DNA of 59,838 nt from contig NW_003203876.1 of the NCBI RefSeq assembly GCF_000006405.1, positions 151,270 through 211,107 on the forward strand, given 5' to 3'. This stretch comes from Perkinsus marinus ATCC 50983 (lineage: Eukaryota > Perkinsozoa > Perkinsida > Perkinsidae). The notes beneath the pieces are model-generated. The model was not told the origin of the DNA. It ran no database searches and saw only the letters and a program-made list of their open reading frames with translations. Below are positions 21,575-32,459 of this stretch, in pieces. How positions within the stretch are numbered: position 1 is the stretch's first letter; every line of letters begins with the position of its first letter. A program made the translations under genes and the position numbers.

Positions 21575-24500
21575 ATGACTAATTTTGTGGCGCGTGAAAA
21601 CTATCCGAGTATAGGAGCTCAGGTGAGGCCACTTCCAAAGCTGATGCTACGGAAAGTCGGCATCGTGACGAAACCAGTTGTGGAAGAGGACGACGTAGCG
21701 GCTCCGATGGCCGCGACATTAGACGGTAAATGCGCGTGTGTGGTTGTGTGGTATGCGCGAGCAGTTGGTGAAATTAATATAACATATAGATATATAGATA
21801 TATATATATACTATGTTTTACGACGGAGTTTCACCACCGGTTTTACGATGTGAAGTGGTGTGATACTCTGTGAAAAACGCGATATTCGCGGTGATATGCA
21901 GTAGTCGTGAAATATGTTTTCCATATCACTAGGGTGGTGGTGAAACTCCGTTGCTCGGATGTTGGCGAAAATGATATATATACTACTACGCTTCACAATA
22001 CGACATTTCTTGATTTTTCGGATAAATCAATGGAGCCTCACCCTAGTGATATGAAAAACATATTTCACGACTACTGCATATCAGCGCGAATATCGCGTTT
22101 TAGACCACGTGAAACTCCAAAGTTCATCGTTGTTGGAAATTTGACAACAGGTGCCTGGTTCGCGGTAACTTGCTCGTACGTGGGCAAAGCTAATGTCATC
22201 GCCATTTTCGAGGGCAGGAAAATCGGCAATAGGAAACCGGTGAGATTTGGGAAAATATGAAAATATGGAAGAATTTAGTATTAGTTTCACTCAAATTAGG
22301 AAACCCTCCTGAGCTCAGCAGAGGAAAGCGAACATATATTCCAACACGACACGTTTAACGTGAAGTGGCGTTATATCTTTCCGCGAAAACCGATAACACA
22401 ATTGTCTCCCGTGAATTCTGAAATTTGGTTTTTTTCACTCCACTGATAATCAGTAACCTGCCATTTCAGACTCGTTGGTTGTCCGCGAAGCCGCCAGCTT
22501 CACCAGTGATTGACATTTGCTTTACTCGCGCTCACTCCTCCGAACAGTCGCCCTTCCCCCGAGTTCGTCTTGTTGCGACTTCGATAACGGCTATCTCAGT
22601 CTGGGACGTTGAAACTGGTATACTCCTTTTTGAAGCCCCTGGGCGTTGCTCTTTGGCGTCACCTCGAGTTGCTGGAGTCACTAACAGCAGTACGGTTGTA
22701 TTGTGGCAAAGTGGCGAGCGTGCGGTATATGAATGGAACGTTGGTGGTGATGGTGTTTTTTCAACCGTACCACACCTCCTCGAAATGCCCTGTATCGGCG
22801 AGGTGATACTCTATGCTGCTGCTGGAAGCTCTAAGGACTGCTCATTGGGTCTGTGTCTGGCCACTGATCGCCACCTCATCGTCTGGCGAGTTGGTTGCCC
22901 TTTATTGCTCGATAACTCTGCTACTGCTGAGCTCGTCGGGAAATGTCAACAGCTAGTTGTATATAAAACTGGTGTTGCTGCTATACTTGGACTCGACAAG
23001 GCCTGTCTGTGGTCGGGAATCAGCGGCGATGCTGTGCTTACTGTAGCGCTCAACACTGGACAGCCAGAAGGCCTGTTTGTGCAGAGTGACAATGATGCTG
23101 TGTTTGCGTATACTAAAAGCGGTTGTTGTATGCTCGTGAAACCAACAGTATGTAAAACGACCGATCTCACTTTGCCGGAGTGCACTGTGGAGGTACTTCC
23201 TGTTGGAACTAGAGGCTATGTGGTGACGGCTACTCCGAAGGAACTACTATATTATGATCTCCTAGGAGGAGGAGGAGGGTGTAGTATTCATCCTTACTTG
23301 TATATGCAAACTCATGAGTACAAAGGGGCATTCATAGGGTGTTGGATTCTGGACCGACGACATACGGTATGGAAAATAGTGGCGATTTCGGGAGAGAAAG
23401 CAATAGCGAGGCGAATGGAAAAGTTTGATGATGTCGTTGATGTTGTATTAAACGGTATTCAGCATCAACGATTTTCATTTATGGGTGCGGTAAGTGGAAT
23501 GCCTGGCGTTCTGGTTGGGGGCACAGACGAGGGGGCGCTTCTGATGTGGAATATTGGAGGACATTTTTTCACAGGTGAGAAAAAATGTGTAAAACGAAAT
23601 TGGGAAAAATCTCAAAAAAATTTGTATAAAAAAAATTGAGGAATTTTTTCTGAAGCTACACCACTAAAATTCGTTGATTTCTGTGGTGTAGAAATTGCTG
23701 AGCTCAGAAGGGGAATGAAAACGTATATTTCAACGCGACCATTAAAACGCGAAAATCAGAACTTCTCCCAGCGAAGTGATTAAAATTCATATATACACTA
23801 CTAATAGAAAACTGTCACCACAGCAGCAACTACGACTGAGTGATGAACTACTTCTATATTGCTTCTTGAACCTGGACATTTACGAGTAACGCAAGTATTC
23901 ATCGATGATACCGTTTTTGAGGAGTTATCCCCCAACAACCACCGCGAAAGCTCACGAGGAGATGTGATAAAGGCGATATTGGAAATTGATAATAATAGCA
24001 ATATTCAAATTCTCACTTAAATGTTCTATATACTACTCGAGTGACATTTCTAGTCGCCTTTTCAGGAGCTCCAGTGTCATCCATACCGTCCCTTTCCCCC
24101 TTCGGAAAGATCATAGATGTGCGTCGGTGTGCAGTTATGTCGGCCTTCTCAAGGGAATACATCAGCACGGCCGATGCCGAGCCGCTGGTTCTTGCTGCTA
24201 TGGATAACACGACATCTGTCAGAGTGGTGAAGGCTGATGTCGATCAACATGGTCTAGTGGAAGGCCTCAGGGAGATCATCAGGTCGCGGTTTACACAGGA
24301 TGAAATGATTCAACAACAACAACACTGGAGTTTTACGTGAAGTGGCGTCGTAAAACTTACTGAAAAACGCGAAATTAGCGGTGATATGCAGTAGTCGTGA
24401 AATATATTTTTCATGTCGCTAGGGTGGTGGTGAAACTCCAATGATAGTAGGAGTACCTATGTGTTGAAAGAAGTCAAATTTGTCAAGCTCGTCAAGTTTC

Positions 24501-26883
24501 TTTCAGATCACTGAGTTCGATCATTTTTGAAATTTCACTAATAGTATGAGAGCTCGAATAGGAAGTTTGAATTCGCCGCGATAGGTGAAATCATTTGAAC
24601 AACTGAAGACTTGTCGTGATTCTTTTCAGATTACAAAGCCCATCGTACCAGCCTGGCATGGTTTATGGCGTTGTGGTGGAGCTCCAGCCTACGTCTGATG
24701 CAAAGTGAATATTAATTTTCTCTAGTGATAAAAGCGATTATTGATAACTTAGATTATCAGAGCTGGATGCAGCGGACGAGTACATGTCGGTGTTGTTCAG
24801 CTGTTCTCAGTCGAGGCATGAACAATCTGTTCACAACGAGGTGTGGGTGGTGGCTACTGGAGAGAAGGAGTGGCAATGGGAAAGTGACAAGGGCTGGCCT
24901 CGAGGCATGGACAGGTGAGGAGAGTTTGTGGCTTTTCTGAAGTCAAATTTGAAACTATAAATTCGGGGGGGGGTGGAATATGCATTCAACTGCGTTGGAA
25001 AATTTTGGTTGGTTTTCGAAGATTTCTACCCGAACTCGAGAGTAGGTATAAACATGGTGAACGACATGTGTTGGCTGTCAACATGAAAATTCTGCTAGGT
25101 TTTTGCATCAGAATTCGTCTCTTAGAAACTCCTGAATTCAGCGAACATATATTCTTGTAACACTGCTCTAGATTAGTCCCGTACACCTCGGGCAGTTCCC
25201 ATGATTTCATAAAGGTATCTTGACGCTCCTACTGTGACCACAGAGGCATTCGCTTTGACCCAGATAGAGCCCTACGGGTTTGAGCTCACCGCTGCTGTTC
25301 CTGGTGCTGGGCTGAAGACACTGCGGAGCTCCACTGAGGAGGCCACTATCAAGACACTGCTGAAGGAGAAATACTGCTATGCTGGTCTGCGAAGTGACGA
25401 GGGATGGCTGAGTGTTGACGGGGAGGCTCGAGGCGCTGTCGATGGTCACCAACAAGTGCTGGAGATTACTGTTGAGAAAACCAGCACCAGCAGGAGGAGG
25501 AGGAAATATTCAGAGTTGACGCGCCGCTGCACCGTGCATCCGAATGCCCCTCTGGACCTCAGGGCGAACTACCGGTCTCAGAAAGAGCGACAGCAGAATA
25601 GTCGACATAGGCGTCTGCGGAGGTCTGAGAGCAGCAGTTTCCCGAGAAGGGTGATGAAGAGTATGTCGAATTGCAATGCGTTGAAGCCACAACTTCACAC
25701 ATGTTACAATGCGGTTGTTGACTTCCTCTTGAACGGTCCTCATATGTGCCCCTATTTCGGTGATGCGATTTGGGTATGTCAAGAAGGCCTGGTCGCAGGG
25801 TCGAGCAAGAGGGCATCTAGTGCGCTTCTGGCAGATCTCAGAGGCTTATTGAGGATTTTGGAGTATTATACGATGGATCATTGCAACGAATGTCGTGGCA
25901 GAGTTCTGTCCTTATGCCGCAGCCTTTCACTCGATTTTAGTGAAATTAAATGTATATATTTCCTCGGCGTTTGCGCTGATGTTGCACCGACTATTTTCAC
26001 TGAGATGATGCTCACCGACGGTCAGCAGCAAAGGGCGGCTGAGGTTGGCCATCGTCTCCTGCAAGCAGCTCTTAGTGATGGCGACAGCGTAGCAGCGGAG
26101 ACTCTCATTCGAGGGTATACACGTTTGGTGGCGAGAGTTTGGAAACCGGAGAGACGCAAGTCTATGCTGGTGGAGACATACCGTGTTTACAATGCGGAGC
26201 CGCGTAGAGCCAACATGTGCCTTCAAATACTACTCAGAGCTGGTTTGCATGATCCGCTTGAATTTATAAGCACCTTTTCTGACTTGGCGGTTGAGGGGGA
26301 TGATGGTACAACCGCGTTGTTGATATTACTATCACTACTGCATAAATATCCCCGACGGTTAAGACGGCTTGTACCGGAGTTTGCGGAGGCCGCAGTGCTG
26401 CGGTGTCTGGACCCAGTCTTTCCGCTTCGACGACGCAATTGTCTTATAACGGCAACGTCGGCTCTCCACGAAATGGTGAAGACCTTTCCGAACACTGCTT
26501 TTGATCAATCAACACAACGCTTCGCCGTCGCTAAAGATGCTGCTATTATTGTCTATGATCTGCGTACAGCGAGCAAGTGGAGAGTTTTCGAGGGGCATTC
26601 AGGAGATATCTCGGCGATTGCTTTCGACCCAACAGGAGCGCAGTTGGCGTCTTATTCAGCTCAAGATGCCACCTTGAGAATTGACCAGTGTGGTTCCACG
26701 GGATTTTTCGGGGGCATTTTGAGAGTCGCTGGAAAGCTGTTATTAACGCGGCAGCTACAACACATCCAGAGGGGAGGCACGGATGAGTGTCGGTGTAGAT
26801 TGATTTGGAGAAGCAGAGGTGAACTCCTCTTGACGAGAGAAGACAATACGACGGTGCTGATGAAAACGTCTGACGATGATTGA
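21575..26883 (+). CDS. WDR7/rabconnectin-3-beta-like WD40 protein, 7 exons
   Basis: Rabconnectin-3 beta subunits regulate assembly of the V-ATPase on endosomes and vesicles. Exons 21575-21725, 22151-22239, 22470-23574, 24066-24336, 24630-24704, 24753-24914 and 25215-26883 join in consistent phase (3,522 nt, 1,173 residues). The N-terminal half has WD40-like strands (ITAISVWDVETG, VVLWQSGERAVYEWN, GTDEGALLMWNIGG). A helical middle follows. The C-terminus carries the family's typical block: RCLDPVFPLRRR, EMVKTFPNTAFDQSTQRFAV, IIVYDLRTASKWRVFEGHSG, IAFDPTGAQLASYSAQDATL. Animal WDR7 is longer (about 1,490 residues). Three introns carry introner-like sequence. The donor of intron 4 lies 11 bases inside a MITE, so residues WSFT come from the element. 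Other WD40 scaffolds are possible, but the C-terminal block fits this family best. Confidence 0.85.
21824..21950 (-). repeat. MITE family copy 4, in intron 1 of the WDR7-like gene
   Basis: Perfect ends CGGAGTTTCACCACC and GGTGGTGAAACTCCG. The interior reads GATATTCGCGGTGATATGCA and CATATCACTAGGG. Confidence 0.88.
22031..22119 (+). repeat. MITE family copy 5, in intron 1 of the WDR7-like gene
   Basis: TGGAGCCTCACCCTAGTGAT to GTGAAACTCCA, lacking part of the right half. Confidence 0.82.
22240..22469 (+). repeat. introner-like element filling WDR7-like intron 2, sense
   Basis: The intron begins GTGAGATTTGGGAAAATATG and contains CTGAGCTCAGCAGAGGAAAG followed by CGAACATATATTCCAACAC, matching the 3' blocks of the other copies. 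Confidence 0.65.
23575..24065 (+). repeat. introner-like element in WDR7-like intron 3, sense
   Basis: The intron starts GTGAGAAAAAATGTG. The family blocks AATTGGGAAAAATCTC, CGTTGATTTCTG, TGCTGAGCTCAGAAGGG and GTATATTTCAACGCG occur in order up to about 23745. The remaining 300 bp is unique. Confidence 0.6.
24326..24440 (-). repeat. MITE family copy 6, spanning a splice donor of the WDR7-like gene
   Basis: TGGAGTTTTACGTGAAGTGG to GGTGGTGAAACTCCA. Exon 4 ends inside it at 24336, and the donor is GTGAAGTGG within the element. Confidence 0.88.
24915..25214 (+). repeat. introner-like element in WDR7-like intron 6, sense
   Basis: The intron starts GTGAGGAGAG. Blocks GGGTGGAATATGCATTCAAC, GGTTGGTTTTCG, TTTCTACCCGAACTCG and AGCGAACATATATTC appear in order. 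Confidence 0.6.
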
Positions 26884-27623
26884 ATACAATTTTACAAAAG
26901 GCCATAGTTTGGTTTCTGTTTCAATGTTGTGTTTGTGTGAATTGAAACTACACAAGTTGGGTTAATGTGTTCGAATCGGAATTGTGCCTTGTATCGTGAT
27001 GCGAGGTGCTCTAGTGCGGCGATCAAAAGGGATCATTCAATGGATATGAAAATCACAGTGAAAACCCAATCCCATTTTTCACTCGTCGGAAACCGCATTT
27101 CGCGTTTACTAAAGTTTGCAGTGCTAACTTCAAGCACAGAGTGACTTCGTCGAAGTCAGCTTCGTTGCGTATTAGAGTGTCTGCATAGACCTTATTAGTC
27201 CTGCTTGGCGATAGCATATATTGTGAGAAACCACCAGCAGGTGTTACTCGAAATATTCAACCCCGGAAACTCTAGGCTGAAGTATGAAAGCAATGCAAAC
27301 TTGTCAAGTTAACTTTGCGTGTTCATAAACTAGTCGAGACCATATGAGTCTTTGCTATTTCGTGAAACAACATACGCCGTCAGGACGGGGCTGACAAGGG
27401 TTACGAATTACATGCCCGTATACAAAGGCACCAACGAAGATGAGCTATTATCCTCATCCGTCAACTGCCCAACACCAACATCTATAGGTTTGCATCCACG
27501 AGTGCTAAATGTCAGATTCTCTGTTAAAAACGCATCACCCGCTCGCCCTCCACCGTGACTGCTGCTGCGGTGACGTCCCGTCGGGTTCACGTCGACCTCC
27601 TTTTAAACTATCATTTTAACCCA
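26884..27623. other. intergenic, nothing recognised
   Basis: 3' flank of the WDR7-like gene running up to the assembly gap. Short frames without motifs only. Confidence 0.4.
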
Positions 27624-27723
27624 NNNNNNNNNNNNNNNNNNNNNNNNNNNNNNNNNNNNNNNNNNNNNNNNNNNNNNNNNNNNNNNNNNNNNNNNNNNNN
27701 NNNNNNNNNNNNNNNNNNNNNNN
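27624..27723. other. assembly gap (100 N)
   Basis: A run of exactly 100 unknown bases, the usual filler for a gap of unknown size. It falls just downstream of the last visible NHP2 exon, so the NHP2 stop codon may be missing. Confidence 0.99.
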
Positions 27724-27824
27724 TCATCCGCATCTTTACAAGTAGGGGTTGATCGCCAAGATTCCCTTGTGAACCTGCGACCATAATTTCGTGGCGCGCG
27801 GTAAAATCCGAGAAAACTTAATAC

Positions 27825-28486
27825 CTGCTCGTAAGTCTTGGTATAAGTAGAGTCGTCCTTAGGCTCGACGACCAACACCACAGATGCAGCTCTCTTAGTC
27901 TGGCAAGCAGTACCTAAAAATACCCCATCCAGGGATCGAACCCACGACCTCTCGCTTACCCAACACCTGCCTCGACGGTACGTATGCGTAGGCGATACCA
28001 TTCTTCTCGCAATAAGCCGGCACATGGGAAATGACATCGACCGGGTACACGTCAGCGGCCAGTAGTATCATACCCTTTTGACCTACAAATTGCATCATAA
28101 TTTTCCAACGAGTGTTGAAGAAATATATAATTTCCTCAGCTAAGCTCGGCACACGAATTTCGGCACAGCTATTCAGAAACCAACGAAAAATTCCCAAATT
28201 TCTTCTCAGAATTTTCATATTGTCACCAACACATGTAGTTGACCATATGCATATTCCCCCCTACTCACCCTTCCTAACAGCCTTAAGGACCTCAGGCACG
28301 CCGCGGCGAATACACTTTGACGTAGCAGCTGATCAGCATCACGCTAGTGACCACACTAACTTAGCATTGATTACCTTTCTTGACTAGCTTCATAGCGCGA
28401 GCATTCAACTTGCCTCCCATAAGAGGATCAGCAATAGGAGAGACGTAGAGTGTAGTGCTAGTAGAAGGGGCCTCGCTGTCAGACAT
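27825..28486 (-). CDS. NHP2: NHP2-like H/ACA snoRNP protein (L7Ae family), 3' end missing
   Basis: L7Ae-type RNA-binding protein of box H/ACA particles, needed for rRNA pseudouridylation in the nucleolus. Exons 28486-28375, 28328-28269, 28082-27960 and 27913-27825 join in phase. The protein reads MSDSEAPSTSTTLYVSPIAD, LMGGKLNARAMKLVKKG, IRRGVPEVLKAVRKGQKG, MILLAADVYPVDVISHVPAY, CEKNGIAYAYVPSRQVLG, then CQTKRAASVVLVVEPKDD. The LAAD-P-DVISH-P-C-N-Y-Y-PS block is diagnostic of NHP2 rather than SNU13 or L7A. Introns are 46, 186 and 46 nt, the middle one being an introner-like element. The last few codons (normally 5-15 residues after the -TYEQV end) should lie in or beyond the gap. Confidence 0.93.
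28083..28268 (-). repeat. introner-like element = NHP2 intron 2 (186 nt), sense
   Basis: The whole intron is the element. It starts GTGAGTAGGGGGGAATATGC, continues with ACTACATGTGTTGGTGAC, CGTTGGTTTCTG, CGAAATTCG, GAGCTTAGCTGAGG and TTCTTCAACAC, and ends TTTGTAG. Confidence 0.8.
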
Positions 28487-28884
28487 AGTAGTATACAACC
28501 CAATGAATATGCTGTTGCAGCAGCACCCGAGTTCGAAACCCACCAACGACAAAAACTATTACTGCATATAAGGAGAGAAACAGCAATTCAGAAAAAAGTC
28601 AAAGTGCTCAGTGATCAATGTCATCACAGCTGATGGCGCATAAGCTCCCACCTAAGAAAGGTCTGAGCGTGCATGTTGATAACATGCGAAGATATTTCCA
28701 TACACATACACACATAGTAAGTGATAAAAACTATAAATGCACATCGTGTAACACTTCGCTCCGCTGTGATCGAGATGAAAAAAATCAACCTGGATTTGAG
28801 ACGTGGCCTTCCTCACGTGTTGAGTCCCATGTGCATCAACTCTCAAGACTGGCATAAGAAGGTGATGCGCGCGGGAATATGCTA

Positions 28885-31800
28885 CTACAGCTTAGAAGTC
28901 GCAAGAAAGTTTTCAATTTCCTCTGCAACTCGATTGGCCTCCGCCACAGCGTTCTTACAAACCTGACCAGAACTTACCCCTGCATTTTTCAAAACTAATA
29001 TGCTACCTGATTCTCCTCAGCGGATTCGTGCGCCTCCGTAAAGTTATTACCAATTATCCGCGCCCCTCGAGCATCATCGCGAGCCTTGGCCGTTATACAC
29101 GACTAACAGGGTCAAAATATGGGAATTTCTCTTTGAACTCTTTTACGACTACACCGATTCACATTTCATACATCCCGCAAAAAATCATCATCATGTTATA
29201 AAGCAAAATAGCTCGAAAATAGCCTCTGCCAAGAATCGAACCCGCGACCATCACAAACAATAACCTTTCCTCCAGTCACCTGCGCAATCTCCTGATTGGT
29301 TTCTCCGAACCACCTGAGTAGTGCTGCTACATTCAGTGGGTCTTCGCATTCAGTTCGGAGAACCTAAATTACAAAAACTGCTAAATCAAGCAGAATGTTC
29401 GCTCTCCTCAGCTGAGCTCGAAAGTTCTTTACCAGATGAGAATTTTAAGCAGGCATGCGGAAACAACTTGGAAATTCATCAACAGCACACAGCTGGCTAT
29501 GTGCATATTCTGAGTGGAAATAGCTGACCATCCCGTTGCCGATTTCCAAACCCAACTGACCTTGCATTCATGTGCCCATTGCAGTTCCCTCAGCTCAGCT
29601 TGAGATGCCTCATCAGTGAATGCGCACGCAGTGAGATTCTCATAAACCGGACTGAGATCAACGGTTGGAGGCGACTTCAAATATGCTATAGTGCTGGAAA
29701 CCTAACAAAACCTTGTCCTTCTTTCAGAAATGATGAAAGCTCACCAGCTTAGCAGCTTCGTCAGAGCATGCGTGCCCCGACTCGAAATGTATCGACGCTA
29801 GCCTTCGCCATAGACCTCTGATAGCATACCTGATACAGAGTTGCTTGTTCACAATTCTCGATATTTGCAATAATAATCCCATATCATTGGGCATGCTCCA
29901 AAAGTCTAGTAAAGAGCGTCGAGGTGCTTTACGAGTCAGACATACATCACCATAGTTATACTAGCTCACTTAGGATAAGAATAGTGTACCAAGTATTACC
30001 ATTGGAGGAAGGTAGAATAGGTCTTGATGGCTATCAATCTAGTAGAGTCGTTCATCCAGTTCTTACCCATTATAGGAATCTCCTTATCTAAATAAAAGCC
30101 ACACAATCCCATACCGTAACTGTCCGAAATATGCCATCATTTAAGCAAGTACCACCATGGCCGTCCACACAGGATAAGTTCCCCAACGATTCAAAAATTC
30201 GGGGCACATATGCCACAGGTTGCCATAGCTCTACAAGATACCCCATATTCACACAAATTACACCACCAAAATCTACCATCACGATACGATTTGATGCTAT
30301 ACTCCCATCTCAAGAAAAACCATAATCCAATATGATCCACAGCAAGCGCGTTCGAAACGCTACCTGTGAAAACTGCGCGACCCTTAGCGTCCTTCAACTT
30401 AGCGTCTTTAGGGTCTGCTGCCTTCAATGCATCACGAGCCTTCACTACTCTGTCCATTATCTCCGGCCGGAACACAGAAAACTGATACCTTAACTGAGTG
30501 CATAGTCATAGGCAATCTCTCACTGCTACTTACATAACGCCATCTTTAGGAAGGTTCCGCTGCCTGGATTCGAACTTGGCTTCATTCCGGAAGAGAGAGT
30601 ACATGTTGTCACTCAGCATCCACCCCGGAGTTATTTCATTAATCGCGGGAGACAAGCCGTTGATATACTCACTCGATTCGTTCACCAGACTAAACGGCAA
30701 CTAAAATTAACAATTTCATACCACATTTCTTTCACATCCTGCCCAGACCCACCCCTATCGCTTGCGGCAAACAGCTCACTCCAGTAGCAATAAGTGAATA
30801 AGGCGCGTCCACCAAATGAAAGGGATACTTTATATTTGAAGCCAGCCCGAAGAACGTGCCCTCGCCTGGCCAGTTCTCCTGGTCGGGCGCCTTCCCAGTG
30901 TGGTTCGAACCAACGTTAGCACCATGACCAACATTGCCCCTACCGGCAGGCCAAAAACACGCTATTAGTAGTGCTTGATGATGGAAGCCTACGAAGGGGC
31001 CGACCAAAGACGCCGTGACCTCCCCCTGAAGACATTATATAAAATATAGATAATATTCGATACCACACCTCGGCCACTCCAGAGCCCGGCCCGATGATGG
31101 AGTCGAACACTTTCCCATGCCGTTCAACGTGGACTGTCGGACAGAGTACTGACCCTTCTACCACACCGAAAGTCGCTACACTGGCGCCTAAAAAGGAAAG
31201 AAGAAAGTACAAAATAGTCCCCGCAGTGTCAACATCACTTTTCTGGAGAATAGCAGTGTTAAGACTGCAGTCTTCGACGATGTTGAGCTCAAGTAAGGAA
31301 GAGTTGTGAACTCTCGAATTCACAACGCGCACGTGGCGGCCAATATAGCTGCCTTTGATAGAACAACACGATATAACCTAAGTGTCCATACCACTCCTCG
31401 AGCGAATCATCATGACCCACCTCAGCGTTCTCATCGATGATCGTCCGCCCTTGCCCAGCATCTTCAACTGCGTCAACGTATGCATCCACGGCCGCATGAT
31501 ATGCATCAGATTCCTTCCTGTTCGAGACCACCTATCACCACATAATTCCTAACCACAGCTCTAAACCAACCTTAGCCGCTATTTCGATAGTAAGCTCAGC
31601 GAACTGACGTGTATGGCGACTCCCTGTCTCCTCAGCCAGGGACATACTATGGCCATTACCATATTTACAGTGGGGCTCTGTTGACCCTTCTACCACACTG
31701 CAACGCACAAGAACTGCACCTAAAGAGGCACTATAGACACCTATGATGAGTAGGGGTCTACCTCGCCGTACAACAGTATTGGCAACGAGGCCGCAGTCCT

Positions 31801-32281
31801 TTACTAAAGTGCCGGATTCTACTACCACGTCTTCTAAAAAGCTGTTTATGATCCCACATGGAAGTTGACGGCGACTATCACCAATACTCACCTATACCGT
31901 AAAACTCAGAACTGACCACCCAGTTTCGAGTACCTTGGACCCTTCCTCAACTGCAAGTTCAATTCTACCTTGGAATGTACACCCCCTAATCCTGCCAACA
32001 GCTAGGGGGGAGTCACCAATCACCATAATTTCGCCCCAGTCCTCAGCAGTACACCCTGAGCCTTGCAGCGCTGCTATCTGAGTACATACCAAGTCGTTCG
32101 TTGCTCTCAAGTCATCAAGACCGACCTCATCAACAGTGAGTGGCCGCAGCCTCCTAAGGGTATTGGCCTCCCTCAAGGCTCCAACGAAGGAAGACCTCGT
32201 AATGCACTCCTTTACGAAGTCTGCAGGCGTAGATCCACTACTAAAAGAGGCCGCCGCTCTGGTCCTCGATAAAGATGTCAT
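28885..32281 (-). CDS. DUF4954 family beta-helix protein with C-terminal SKL
   Basis: A large left-handed beta-helix (hexapeptide-like) family of unknown reaction. Roughly a dozen minus-strand exons were followed. N-terminus: LRPLTVDEVGLDDL, then QGSGCTAEDWGEIMV and GRIRGCTFQGRIELA. Middle: LPCGIINSFLEDVVVESGTL, GNGHSMSLAEETGSRHTRQF, VVNSRVHNSSLLELNIVEDC and GSVLCPTVHVERHGKV. The family core GPFVGFHHQALLIACFWPAG, NVGHGANVGSNHTGKAPDQE, GEGTFFGLASNIKYPFHLVD, APYSLIATGVSCLPQ follows. C-terminal helices: VNESSEYINGLSPAINEITP, VFRPEIMDRVVKARDALKAA, EIPIMGKNWMNDSTRLIAIK, YAIRGLWRRLASIHFESGHA, RWFGETNQEIAQVTGG, ARDDARGARIIGN. The last exon encodes CKNAVAEANRVAEEIENFLA and then TSKL before TAG at 28885, a canonical PTS1 peroxisomal signal. 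Introns are short except two that carry repeats. It is divergent from the His-rich gene at 32460. The family call is firm; individual borders are approximate. Confidence 0.88.
29350..29560 (-). repeat. introner-like element in a DUF4954 intron, sense
   Basis: On the minus strand the intron carries GAATATGCACATAGCC near its start and GAGCTCAGCTGAGGAGAGCG, AACATTCTGC near its end, in the family order. Confidence 0.55.
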
Positions 32282-32459
32282 TATAGCAACACCGACAGAT
32301 CAGGCAAGGTCGGTATATTCCACGGATCATAATCGATCAGATGGGCGCGCGCGATTACAACAAAACCTGAATTTTGAGGCACAATTCTTCGCGCTCGCCA
32401 TTATGATCGATAACCTAGTAGAAATGATAAGTCGATAACTTCCACAGGCCCCATTGAAA

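Noticed and set aside
27914-27959. tRNA-like B box (GGTTCGATCCC) in NHP2 intron 3, and similar TTCGA strings at 29235, 30560 and 11911
   Set aside because: No cloverleaf can be drawn: the acceptor and anticodon stems are missing. Those at 30560 and 11911 lie within coding exons, so no tRNA gene or tRNA-derived SINE is claimed.
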